Source: an uncultured Alphaproteobacteria bacterium (GTDB taxonomy: Bacteria > Pseudomonadota > Alphaproteobacteria > Puniceispirillales > UBA1172). From it: a stretch of DNA of 5,695 bases. The notes beneath the pieces are model-generated. The model saw nothing but the letters and a program-made list of their open reading frames with translations, searched no databases and had not been told where the DNA came from. Where the stretch lies: positions 1 through 5,695 of the forward strand of contig CAJXME010000091.1 in the NCBI GenBank assembly GCA_913056245.1, in the 5' to 3' direction. Positions 1 through 5,625 of the stretch are shown here, piece by piece (position 1 is the stretch's first letter; each line of letters opens with the position of its first letter). Position numbers and translations under genes: made by a program.

Positions 1-273
1 ATCGCCACCGTCGCCCTGATCAGCTTCGTGTCGCGTATCTCCCGGGTCAAGGAAGACACCGCCATCGGCATCATGTATACCGGCATCTTCGCGCTCGGGG
101 TGGTGGCAGTGTCTATCTTCAGACACTACATACACATCGACCTGATGCACTTCATCATGGGCGACATCCTCGGCGTCGCCGACACCGACCTTTGGGTCAG
201 CGCCTTTGTCGCCGCCTCGGTGCTGATACTGGCGGCCAATTACCTGCTGACCGAGGTGTTTTTCGCCGCATGA
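1..273 (+). CDS. ABC-3 family metal permease fragment, running into a foreign 3' end
   Basis: The frame is open from base 1, so the true start lies outside the window; 90 residues are visible. Residues encoded by about 1-195 read as the middle of an ABC-3 family (ZnuB/MntB/TroC-like) inner-membrane permease for zinc, manganese or iron. The evidence is the KEDTAIGI motif, followed by a hydrophobic helix and the HIDLMHFIMGDILGV segment, which matches the conserved HIDLxHxLFGNxLGV block of that family. The protein then stops at TGA 271-273, far short of the ~270-300 residues expected, and without the next conserved block (a positively charged stretch before SFDP). The last ~22 residues instead resemble the C-terminus of MlaE (separate entry). 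I therefore treat this ORF as a hybrid with a join at about 195-215. Family assignment of the first part is fairly secure; the exact join is an inference. Confidence 0.6.
   Translation: MATVALISFVSRISRVKEDTAIGIMYTGIFALGVVAVSIFRHYIHIDLMHFIMGDILGVADTDLWVSAFVAASVLILAANYLLTEVFFAA
208..273 (+). pseudogene. mlaE: probable 3' end of mlaE (phospholipid ABC permease), fragment only
   Basis: The last residues of the first ORF (VAASVLILAANYLLTEVFF) fit the usual MlaE C-terminus: a final hydrophobic helix, then D/N-Y/F-x-L-T and a short hydrophobic tail. They do not fit the middle of an ABC-3 permease. The stop codon overlaps the start of mlaF (ATGA at 270-273), the compact arrangement expected of mlaE-mlaF in an operon for outer-membrane lipid transport. 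Only about 22 codons are present, so the call rests on a short match plus context. The alternative is that this is still ABC-3 sequence and that the ATGA overlap is coincidental. Confidence 0.4.
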
Positions 274-509
274 TCACCCTGACCGCCCTCGAAAAAAGCT
301 TTGGCCAAAACCATGTGCTGCGCGGCGTTACGCTGCAGGTGCCCAAGGGCAGTTCGATGGTCATCATCGGCGGCTCGGGCACCGGCAAATCGGTTTTGCT
401 AAAATGCATCCTGGGCCTTGTCACCCCAGATCGCGGCACCATCGAACTGGTTCATCACACCGAGGCAATTCGGCCCGACCAGAGCCAGGTCGCCGGCTGC
501 TTCGACTAA
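270..509 (+). CDS. mlaF: MlaF-like ABC ATPase, 5' fragment (broken after ~60 codons)
   Basis: Starting at ATG 270, residues 1-60 read as the N-terminus of MlaF, the cytoplasmic ATPase of the Mla phospholipid transport complex. Visible are the first beta strand with KSFG, the NHVLRGV segment, the Walker A motif GGSGTGKS (residues 34-41, about 369-392), and the following SVLLKCILGL and PDxGxI stretch, all typical of MlaF/Mkl. After residue ~60 (position ~449) the similarity ends. The remaining 19 residues to the TAA at 507-509 are the out-of-frame antisense of an acyl-CoA synthetase fragment. Q-loop, ABC signature, Walker B and H-loop are all missing, so the product cannot be a working ATPase. 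The ORF can also be read from an upstream ATG at 192, but the MlaF start at 270 is better supported by homology. Confidence 0.6.
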   Translation: MITLTALEKSFGQNHVLRGVTLQVPKGSSMVIIGGSGTGKSVLLKCILGLVTPDRGTIELVHHTEAIRPDQSQVAGCFD

Positions 510-1793
510 CCGGGCCTGCAGGGCCTCGCCTTCGGTACCTGCCTCGGCGAACTCCCCGCCAATCATCACCGCGCCATGGGTGGGATCATTGAGGCGCAGG
601 ATCAAGTTCATCAAGGTGGATTTCCCCGCCCCGCTCGGCCCCACGAGGGCGATTCTTTCGCTGGGCTTAATCTCAAGATTAATGTTGCTCAAGACCGGGT
701 AATCGCTTCGGCTGGCATAGGAAAAAGACACGTCTCGAAAAGCAATCCCCAAAGCGCCTTGCGGCAATGGTTTCGGTTCGGCGGGATCAACAATCGTTTG
801 TTCTTGGCTCAAGAGATCGGTGATGCGTTCAGCGGCGCCAGCGGCGCGTTGCAATTCCCCCGTCATATCCGAAAGCGCACCAACCGAAGACGCCACCAGT
901 GCCGAATAAAACACAAAAGACGACAAATCCCCTGCCGACATCTCCCCTGATAAAAGGTCTTTCCCTCCTACCCAAAGGATGAAGGTGATAGCGGAAAACA
1001 CCAGCAAAATGACAATCCCGCTCATCGTGCCGCGCAACACCAAGCGTTTGATGGAGGCGTCATGGCTGGCTTCGGCGGCGCGATTAAACCCTTTGCTGAT
1101 CACCTCTTGACGCGCGAAAGCGTGGATGGTGCGGATCGCGGCAATCGCCTCTTCGGCTTCGACGGAGACATCGGCCAAACGATCTTGCGCACGCTTCGAT
1201 TGCGCCCGTAAGCGGCGGCCAAGAATAATCACTGGCACCACCACCAGCGGGATCACCCCAAGGATGATCATGGTTAATTTCGGCGAGGTCAGCACCACCA
1301 TCGTCACGCCGCCGATCAACACCAGCACATTCCGCATGGCCATGGATAAAGTTGACGCCACCACCGTCTGGATCAAGGTTGTATCGACGCTGATGGTCGA
1401 CAGCACGTCGCCCGTGCGGGTTTGTTCAAACCAAGACGTGGATAGGCCTAGAACATGACGAAACAGGGATTTGCGAATATCCGCGATCACCCGCTCCGCG
1501 ACTTTATTGATCAACACCGCCCGCAAGTAACTGCCAATCGCCAGCATCACGGTCAGGCCAAGGCAAATCAGCACCGCTTGATCCAGCAATTGGCCATCGC
1601 CTTGGCTCAGCCCGCTATCCACCAAATAACCAATGCCGCGCCCCAAGGATAAGAGCGACGCCGCCACCAGCACAATCGCCAGCAGCGCCTGCATTAACTG
1701 GGCGCGATGCGGCTTGATCCATGGCCAAAGCGATCGCAATGGCCGCAAGCGCGATAACAAGTGTTTTTTCGGCAATGGGGATGCGGTTTCCAT
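399..1793 (-). CDS. ABC exporter half-transporter (MsbA-type), 3' end replaced
   Basis: The ORF has 464 codons, of which about 1-407 are a subfamily B ABC exporter: an inner-membrane half-transporter that would act as a homodimer; the substrate cannot be read. After a basic N-terminus, hydrophobic helices lie at roughly residues 31-53, 70-92, 148-168, 172-192, 258-278 and 285-308. Coupling-helix motifs such as WFEQTRTGDVLS (121-132) and RTIHAFARQE (221-230) are visible. The ATPase domain begins near 348 with FRDVSFSY and has Walker A GPSGAGKST (385-393). About 14 residues after it, at DPTHG, the sequence switches to an acyl-CoA synthetase fragment, so Q-loop, LSGGQ, Walker B and H-loop are lost. 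A normal member has ~580-600 residues. ATG 1791-1793 was chosen because it is preceded by an AGGGTAAGGG purine run and fits the family N-terminus. The gene is divergent from rpmE. As written, the product cannot hydrolyse ATP. Confidence 0.75.
   Translation of the reverse strand: METASPLPKKHLLSRLRPLRSLWPWIKPHRAQLMQALLAIVLVAASLLSLGRGIGYLVDSGLSQGDGQLLDQAVLICLGLTVMLAIGSYLRAVLINKVAERVIADIRKSLFRHVLGLSTSWFEQTRTGDVLSTISVDTTLIQTVVASTLSMAMRNVLVLIGGVTMVVLTSPKLTMIILGVIPLVVVPVIILGRRLRAQSKRAQDRLADVSVEAEEAIAAIRTIHAFARQEVISKGFNRAAEASHDASIKRLVLRGTMSGIVILLVFSAITFILWVGGKDLLSGEMSAGDLSSFVFYSALVASSVGALSDMTGELQRAAGAAERITDLLSQEQTIVDPAEPKPLPQGALGIAFRDVSFSYASRSDYPVLSNINLEIKPSERIALVGPSGAGKSTLMNLILRLNDPTHGAVMIGGEFAEAGTEGEALQARLVEAAGDLALVGPNCLGVMNQFDGAAIWGDKAQDAF
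420..575 (-). pseudogene. acyl-CoA synthetase (NDP-forming) CoA-binding domain fragment
   Basis: On the minus strand, residues ~412-448 of the long ABC exporter ORF are not ABC sequence. They read as part of the CoA-binding/ligase-CoA region of NDP-forming acyl-CoA (acetate-CoA) synthetases: a GGEFAEAGTEG loop, a helix ending in ALQARLVEAA, then LVGPNCLGVMN, the family's GPNCxGxxN motif. The following QFDGAAIWGD resembles the xxDGxxLWPD continuation seen in some members, so the piece may reach ~420. However, the same bases read on the plus strand still look like MlaF, so the join is only placed within about 417-452. At the other side the join with ABC exporter sequence lies near 555-580. No start, no catalytic histidine and no ATP-grasp part is present. 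Codons mostly end in G or C, unlike the exporter part of the same ORF. Confidence 0.6.
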
Positions 1794-1832
1794 GCCCTTA
1801 CCCTAGCATAGGATATCAGCGTCACGCCATTT

Positions 1833-1851
1833 CAGATCGTCATTTGATCTG
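1833..1851. repeat. perfect inverted repeat CAGATC-N7-GATCTG
   Basis: Two 6-bp arms separated by 7 bp lie in the divergent gap between the ABC exporter gene and rpmE, about 40 bp upstream of the exporter start and 26 bp upstream of the rpmE -35 box. It could be an operator or a hairpin in the exporter leader. No known operator is recognised. Confidence 0.4.
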
Positions 1852-1876
1852 CGACATATTCTTCCGCAAGAAAGGC

Positions 1877-1905
1877 TTGCCAGCCCGCGTATAAGTTTGT
1901 ATAAA
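1877..1905 (+). promoter_or_regulatory. sigma70-type promoter of rpmE
   Basis: TTGCCA at 1877-1882 and TATAAA at 1900-1905 are separated by exactly 17 bp, close to the housekeeping consensus TTGACA-N17-TATAAT. Transcription would start near 1912, leaving a ~42 nt leader. A second TATAAG at 1890-1895 lies too near the -35 box to be its partner. Confidence 0.65.
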
Positions 1906-1919
1906 CCGCATTCATTGAG

Positions 1920-1939
1920 ATCACCGTCGGCATGGTGAT
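1920..1939 (+). promoter_or_regulatory. leader hairpin just upstream of the rpmE ribosome binding site
   Basis: ATCACC (1920-1925) and GGTGAT (1934-1939) are perfect complements with an 8-nt loop, extendable by a G-U pair (1919/1940). The hairpin sits 4 nt before the GGAGA Shine-Dalgarno (1944-1948). Leader structures are common control points for ribosomal protein genes, but I know of no specific motif that it matches. Confidence 0.4.
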
Positions 1940-1953
1940 TATTGGAGACTGTT

Positions 1954-2175
1954 ATGAAAAAAGACCTGCACCCAGAGTATCATACCATCACTGTTGTGAT
2001 GACTGATGGCACCGAATACCAGACCCGTTCCACTTGGGGCAGTGAAGGCGATGTGCTGAAATTGGACATTGATCCTAAGTCACATCCAGCTTGGACAGGC
2101 CAGCACCGCATCCTTGATGCCGGTGGGATGGTCGCCCGCTTTAACAAGCGTTTTGCTGGGCTTGGCTCAAAATAA
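1954..2175 (+). CDS. rpmE: 50S ribosomal protein L31
   Basis: Encodes a 73-residue protein of the large ribosomal subunit, located at the bridge between the subunits. Diagnostic segments are the N-terminal [12 protein letters not shown], the [15 protein letters not shown] block, [12 protein letters not shown] and the C-terminal RFNKRFAGL. The length is normal. There are no cysteines, so this is the zinc-independent form usual in alphaproteobacteria. ATG 1954 is chosen over the in-frame TTG at 1942 because GGAGA (1944-1948) lies 5 bases before it and because the family begins MKKxxHPxYH. It is a monocistronic unit with its own promoter (1877-1905) and terminator (2198-2225), divergent from the ABC exporter gene. 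Confidence 0.97.
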   Translation: MKKDLHPEYHTITVVMTDGTEYQTRSTWGSEGDVLKLDIDPKSHPAWTGQHRILDAGGMVARFNKRFAGLGSK

Positions 2176-2197
2176 TTCTTGTTCAAATCTTTTCATC

Positions 2198-2225
2198 AAG
2201 GTCGCCTCTGGCGGCCTTTTTGTTT
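2198..2225 (+). terminator. intrinsic terminator of rpmE
   Basis: AAGGTCGCC (2198-2206) pairs with GGCGGCCTT (2210-2218), nine pairs including one G-U, around a 3-nt loop TCT. A T run (2217-2221) and a further TTTT follow. It lies 23 bp after the rpmE stop. Confidence 0.85.
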
Positions 2226-2231
2226 TGCCCT

Positions 2232-2260
2232 CTTGAATCTCTCACACGCACCTCTTACAT
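2232..2260 (+). promoter_or_regulatory. RpoH (sigma32)-type heat-shock promoter of hsp20
   Basis: CTTGAA at 2232-2237 and CTTACAT at 2254-2260 fit the alphaproteobacterial RpoH pattern CTTG-N17/18-CYTATNT, with 18 bp between CTTG and the -10 box and one mismatch in the latter. Transcription would begin near 2267. The position, between the rpmE terminator and a small heat-shock gene, is what the pattern predicts. Confidence 0.65.
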
Positions 2261-2267
2261 CAAGGTT

Positions 2268-2356
2268 ATCAGTGACCATGATGGTGCTGATCACTCTAGG
2301 CTTCGCCATAACGGGAAGCCGCTTAACGACATTGCATTGCTTAAGGAGGATGCAAC
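2268..2356 (+). promoter_or_regulatory. ROSE-like RNA thermometer in the hsp20 leader
   Basis: The ~90 nt leader can be folded by eye into three consecutive hairpins. Hairpin 1 (2268-2291) has an ATCAG/CTGAT stem continued by two G-U pairs. Hairpin 2 (2299-2320) has a GGCTTC/GAAGCC stem plus two inner G-C pairs. Hairpin 3 (2332-2355) has a TTGCAT/ATGCAA stem whose upper part pairs TTGCT (2337-2341) with the AGGA of the Shine-Dalgarno AAGGAGG (2343-2349), leaving G2339 bulged or facing a G. The U-U/C-G-C-U motif opposite the Shine-Dalgarno with an unpaired G is the hallmark of ROSE elements, which hide the ribosome site of small heat-shock genes at low temperature and melt when warmed. The hairpins are read directly; temperature response is inferred from the family. 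Confidence 0.7.
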
Positions 2357-2854
2357 ATGAACACACTTGACCTCACCCCTATTTTCCGTTCCGCCATTGG
2401 ATTTGACCGCATGGCCAATATGGTCGACAGCATGATGGCTGGCGCCGAAACCCAATCCAATTGGCCCCCTTACAATATTGAAAAACATGGCGATGACGAT
2501 TATCGCATCAGCATGGCGGTTGCGGGCTTCAAGGATTCCGAACTTGATGTCACCGTCCATGACCAGATGCTGATCATCCGCGGCACGCAAAGCGATCAAA
2601 GCGCTGAGCAAGCCGTCACCTATCTGCATCGCGGTATTGCAGGCCGTAATTTTGAACGCCGCTTCCAATTGGCTGATTTTATCCAAGTGCATGGCGCGTC
2701 GATTGAAAACGGTCTCTTGCATATCGAATTGCAGCGCGTGATCCCCGAAGCCATGAAGCCGCGCAAGATCAATATCTCCAGCGCCAATTATGACGCCGAG
2801 GATCAAACGATCGAAGCCGCAAAGCCAAAGGTTGTTGGCGGCAAAGCCCGTTAA
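2357..2854 (+). CDS. hsp20: Hsp20 family small heat-shock protein
   Basis: A 165-residue cytoplasmic, ATP-independent holding chaperone that binds unfolding proteins and passes them to DnaK and ClpB; it works as a large oligomer. A variable N-terminal arm (1-35, with RSAIGFDR) is followed by the alpha-crystallin domain (about 36-128). That domain starts at YNIEKHGDDDYRISMAVAGF, continues through LHRGIAGRNFERRFQL and closes with the conserved A-x-x-x-N-G-L-L stretch (114-121). The C-terminal KPRKINI carries an I-x-I type anchor (138-140) used in oligomer assembly. This is the class A type found in alphaproteobacteria. Start ATG 2357 has a near-perfect AAGGAGG 7 bases upstream. Control appears to be double: an RpoH-type promoter and a ROSE-like leader. 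It is transcribed alone and converges on ppdK. Confidence 0.95.
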   Translation: MNTLDLTPIFRSAIGFDRMANMVDSMMAGAETQSNWPPYNIEKHGDDDYRISMAVAGFKDSELDVTVHDQMLIIRGTQSDQSAEQAVTYLHRGIAGRNFERRFQLADFIQVHGASIENGLLHIELQRVIPEAMKPRKINISSANYDAEDQTIEAAKPKVVGGKAR

Positions 2855-2874
2855 GTTAGCGGCAATTCCTCAAC

Positions 2875-2904
2875 AAAAAGGCCAGGTTTTCCCTGGCCTT
2901 TTTT
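2875..2904. terminator. bidirectional terminator between hsp20 and ppdK
   Basis: GGCCAGG (2880-2886) and CCTGGCC (2892-2898) form a perfect 7-bp GC-rich stem with a 5-nt loop, flanked by AAAAA (2875-2879) on the left and TTTTTT (2899-2904) on the right. The arrangement gives a U run in either direction, so it can end both hsp20 from the left and ppdK from the right. It lies 20 bp after the hsp20 stop and 32 bp after the ppdK stop. Confidence 0.9.
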
Positions 2905-2936
2905 CGTTCAATGCAGATCATCTTTGGGTTGAATCT

Positions 2937-5609
2937 TTAGGTTGAAGATTTGGCCTTAATCGCCGCTTGCGCCGCCGCCAGACGCGCCACCGGCACACGG
3001 AAAGGCGAGCAGGAGACGTAATCAAGCCCAACTTCTTCAAAGAAATCAATCGACGCGGGATCACCGCCATGTTCGCCGCAAATGCCGAGTTTGATATTCG
3101 GGCGGGTTTTGCGGCCACGTTCCGCGCCAATCGCCACCAAAGCGCCGACGCCTTCAATATCAATCGAAACGAAAGGGTCAACAGGATAGATATCAGCCTC
3201 CGCGTAATCGCGCAGGAATTGGCCCGCGTCATCGCGGCTGATCCCCAGCGAGGTTTGCGTCATATCATTGGTGCCGAAAGAGAAAAACTCAGCTTCTTCG
3301 GCGATTTGATCCGCCACCAGTGAGGCTCGCGGCAATTCGATCATCGTTCCCACCATATAGGTGAAGGTGACGCCGGTTTCAGCCTCGACGGCTTTGGCGG
3401 TGTCATCAATGATTTTGCGGCAGATTTCGACCTCGCGAGCCGTGGCGGCAAGCGGCACCATAATCTCCGCCATGATCGCATCCGCGCCTTCTTTTTGCAC
3501 CACAGCGGCGGCTTCAAAAATCGCCCGCGCTTGCATCGCGCAGATTTCAGGATAGGTGATCGCCAAACGGCACCCGCGATGCCCAAGCATGGGATTGTTT
3601 TCCGCCAGTTTGAGCGAGCGTTCTTTGGCCACACGAACACTAACACCAGCCGCTTCAGCAACATCAGCCAAGTCTTCGGCGCTATGGGGCAGGAATTCAT
3701 GCAAAGGCGGGTCAAGCAAGCGAATGGTCACGGGCAATCCCGCCATGATGCGGAACAATTCAGCGAAATCATCACGCTGCATAGGCAAGAGTTTGGCCAA
3801 GGCTTTCTCACGACCCGCCGTATCGGACGCCATGATCATCTCACGCATCGCGATGATCCGGTCGGTATCAAAGAACATATGCTCCGTGCGCGACAAGCCG
3901 ATGCCTTCAGCGCCGAAATCACGAGCCGTCTTCGCGTCTAACGGGGTTTCCGCATTGGCGCGAATATTCATCCGCCGCGCCTCATCCGCCCAGCCGATCA
4001 ACGTGCCAAAAGCGCCCGACAATTGCGGTTGGATGGTTGGCACCGCCCCAAGAAAGACTTCGCCTGTGCCGCCATCAATGGTGATGATATCGCCCGCGGC
4101 AACCGTCTGATTGCCGATATGGACTTGAGCCGCGTCATCATCAATCCGCACATCACCCGCACCGCAAACACAAGCACGCCCCATGCCGCGCGCCACCACC
4201 GCCGCGTGGCTGGTCATACCACCGCGAGCCGTCAGAATACCTGATGCGGCGTGCAGTGCATGGATATCTTCAGGGCTAGTTTCCACACGAGCCAAGATCA
4301 CATTGTGACCAGCTAAGGCCATTTCCTCAGCTTTATCGGCGGTGAGCACAACTTTGCCTGACGCCGCCCCCGGCGAGGCCGGAAGCCCACGCAAAAACAT
4401 GGTTTTTTCAGCAGATGGATCAAGCGCAGGATGAAGCAACTGATCCAATGATGACGCATCCACACGCAAAATCGCCTCATCGCGGGTAATCAGCCCTTCT
4501 TCAGCCATTTCCACCGCCATCCGCAACGCCGCTTCAGCCGTCCGCTTGCCGTTACGGGTTTGCAGCATATAAAGCCGACCCTGCTGGATGGTGAATTCGA
4601 TATCCTGCATATCGCGATAATGCTTTTCAAGAATCGTGCGGGTTTCAGCCAATTGCTGGAAGACTTCCGGCATTTCTTCTTCCATGGACAATTCTTCATT
4701 GCCGCTTGCCATGCGCTCTTCGCGCGTCAGGTTGCGCGGCGTTCTGATGCCGGCGACCACGTCTTCGCCTTGGGCATTGACCAGAAATTCGCCATAGAAC
4801 ATGTTCTCGCCCGTCGACGGATTGCGCGTGAAGGCCACCCCCGTGGCGCAGTCATCGCCCATATTGCCAAAGACCATGGATTGCACATTCACCGCCGTTC
4901 CCCAAGACGCGGGGATATTATTGAGGCGGCGATAGGTGATGGCGCGTTGGTTCATCCAACTGTCAAACACCGCGCCAATTGCCCCCCATAATTGCTCACG
5001 CGGCGAGGACGGGAATGGCGCGTCGGTTTCTTCTTCAACAATGGCAAGATATTCCCCCACCAAGGCTTCGAGATCATCGCCGGTTAAATCGACATCGTCA
5101 TAAATCCCGCGAGTGTCTTTCTTTTGCTCCAACGCGTCTTCAAAAAGGCCGTGATCGACGCCGAGAACCACATCGCTATACATCTGAATAAAGCGGCGAT
5201 AGGAATCCCATGCAAACCGCTTATCGCCTGTTTTCGCCGCCAACCCCTTGACCACATCCATGTTTAAGCCAAGGTTAAGCACGGTATCCATCATCCCCGG
5301 CATCGACGCGCGCGAGCCTGACCGCACCGATAGCAATAACGGGTTTTCCGGATCAGCGAATTTCAGCCCAGTCTTGGTTTCAACAGCGGTGATCGCGGCA
5401 TCAACCTCAGTGGCCAGTCGTTCGGGGTAACTGCGCTCATGGTCGTAATAATAGGTGCAGACTTCGGTGGAAATTGAAAACCCGGGAGGGACAGGTAAGC
5501 CAATCTGACTCATTTCAGCAAGATTAGCGCCTTTGCCACCAAGCAATTCACGCATCGTGGCGTCGCCCTCTGTTTCGCCGGAACCAAAATTATAGACCCA
5601 TTTTTCCAT
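2937..5609 (-). CDS. ppdK: pyruvate, phosphate dikinase
   Basis: An 890-residue cytoplasmic enzyme catalysing the reversible reaction ATP + phosphate + pyruvate = AMP + pyrophosphate + PEP, linking glycolysis and gluconeogenesis. The N-terminal nucleotide-binding domain shows GGKGANLAEM (~24-33) and VRSGSRASMPGMMDTV (~95-110). The swivelling domain carries the phosphohistidine motif GGMTSHA, with His468 (codon 4206-4208) and the potential regulatory Thr466 two residues before. The C-terminal PEP/pyruvate barrel has GLSRTEHMFF (571-580, Arg574), MIELPR (metal-binding Glu758), FGTNDMTQ (Asp782) and the CGEHGGDP loop with the catalytic Cys844. Length is typical and no motif is missing. Start ATG 5607-5609 is chosen because AAGGGG lies 6 bases upstream and the protein then begins MEKWVYNFG like its relatives. 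The longer frame to 5636 would overlap glyS. It lies 16 bp behind glyS with no room for a clear promoter, so cotranscription is likely. Confidence 0.97.
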   Translation of the reverse strand: MEKWVYNFGSGETEGDATMRELLGGKGANLAEMSQIGLPVPPGFSISTEVCTYYYDHERSYPERLATEVDAAITAVETKTGLKFADPENPLLLSVRSGSRASMPGMMDTVLNLGLNMDVVKGLAAKTGDKRFAWDSYRRFIQMYSDVVLGVDHGLFEDALEQKKDTRGIYDDVDLTGDDLEALVGEYLAIVEEETDAPFPSSPREQLWGAIGAVFDSWMNQRAITYRRLNNIPASWGTAVNVQSMVFGNMGDDCATGVAFTRNPSTGENMFYGEFLVNAQGEDVVAGIRTPRNLTREERMASGNEELSMEEEMPEVFQQLAETRTILEKHYRDMQDIEFTIQQGRLYMLQTRNGKRTAEAALRMAVEMAEEGLITRDEAILRVDASSLDQLLHPALDPSAEKTMFLRGLPASPGAASGKVVLTADKAEEMALAGHNVILARVETSPEDIHALHAASGILTARGGMTSHAAVVARGMGRACVCGAGDVRIDDDAAQVHIGNQTVAAGDIITIDGGTGEVFLGAVPTIQPQLSGAFGTLIGWADEARRMNIRANAETPLDAKTARDFGAEGIGLSRTEHMFFDTDRIIAMREMIMASDTAGREKALAKLLPMQRDDFAELFRIMAGLPVTIRLLDPPLHEFLPHSAEDLADVAEAAGVSVRVAKERSLKLAENNPMLGHRGCRLAITYPEICAMQARAIFEAAAVVQKEGADAIMAEIMVPLAATAREVEICRKIIDDTAKAVEAETGVTFTYMVGTMIELPRASLVADQIAEEAEFFSFGTNDMTQTSLGISRDDAGQFLRDYAEADIYPVDPFVSIDIEGVGALVAIGAERGRKTRPNIKLGICGEHGGDPASIDFFEEVGLDYVSCSPFRVPVARLAAAQAAIKAKSST

Positions 5610-5625
5610 GATCATCCCCTTGGGT

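Noticed and set aside
1..509. Reading 1-509 as a natural metal ABC transporter operon (permease plus ATPase)
   Set aside because: The permease is far too short and switches family, and the ATPase is MlaF-type rather than ZnuC/MntA-type and breaks after 60 codons.
576..1458. Plus-strand ORFs opposite the ABC exporter
   Set aside because: They are antisense shadows; the minus-strand translation has proper transmembrane helices and Walker A.
1942..1953. TTG start four codons upstream of rpmE
   Set aside because: This TTG overlaps the Shine-Dalgarno itself; ATG 1954 has correct spacing and the conserved MKKxxHP start.
2226..2342. CIRCE (HrcA) operator upstream of hsp20
   Set aside because: No TTAGCACTC-N9-GAGTGCTAA-like repeat is present; the hairpins there have unrelated sequences.
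2291..2806. 171-codon ORF on the minus strand opposite hsp20
   Set aside because: It mirrors the hsp20 coding frame, matches no recognised family and covers the thermometer. The plus-strand Hsp20 is unmistakable.
3495..4110. Long plus-strand ORFs (148 and 184 codons) opposite ppdK
   Set aside because: They are antisense shadows of a fully conserved PPDK frame, with low-complexity, Arg/Ala/Ser-rich translations and no ribosome site.
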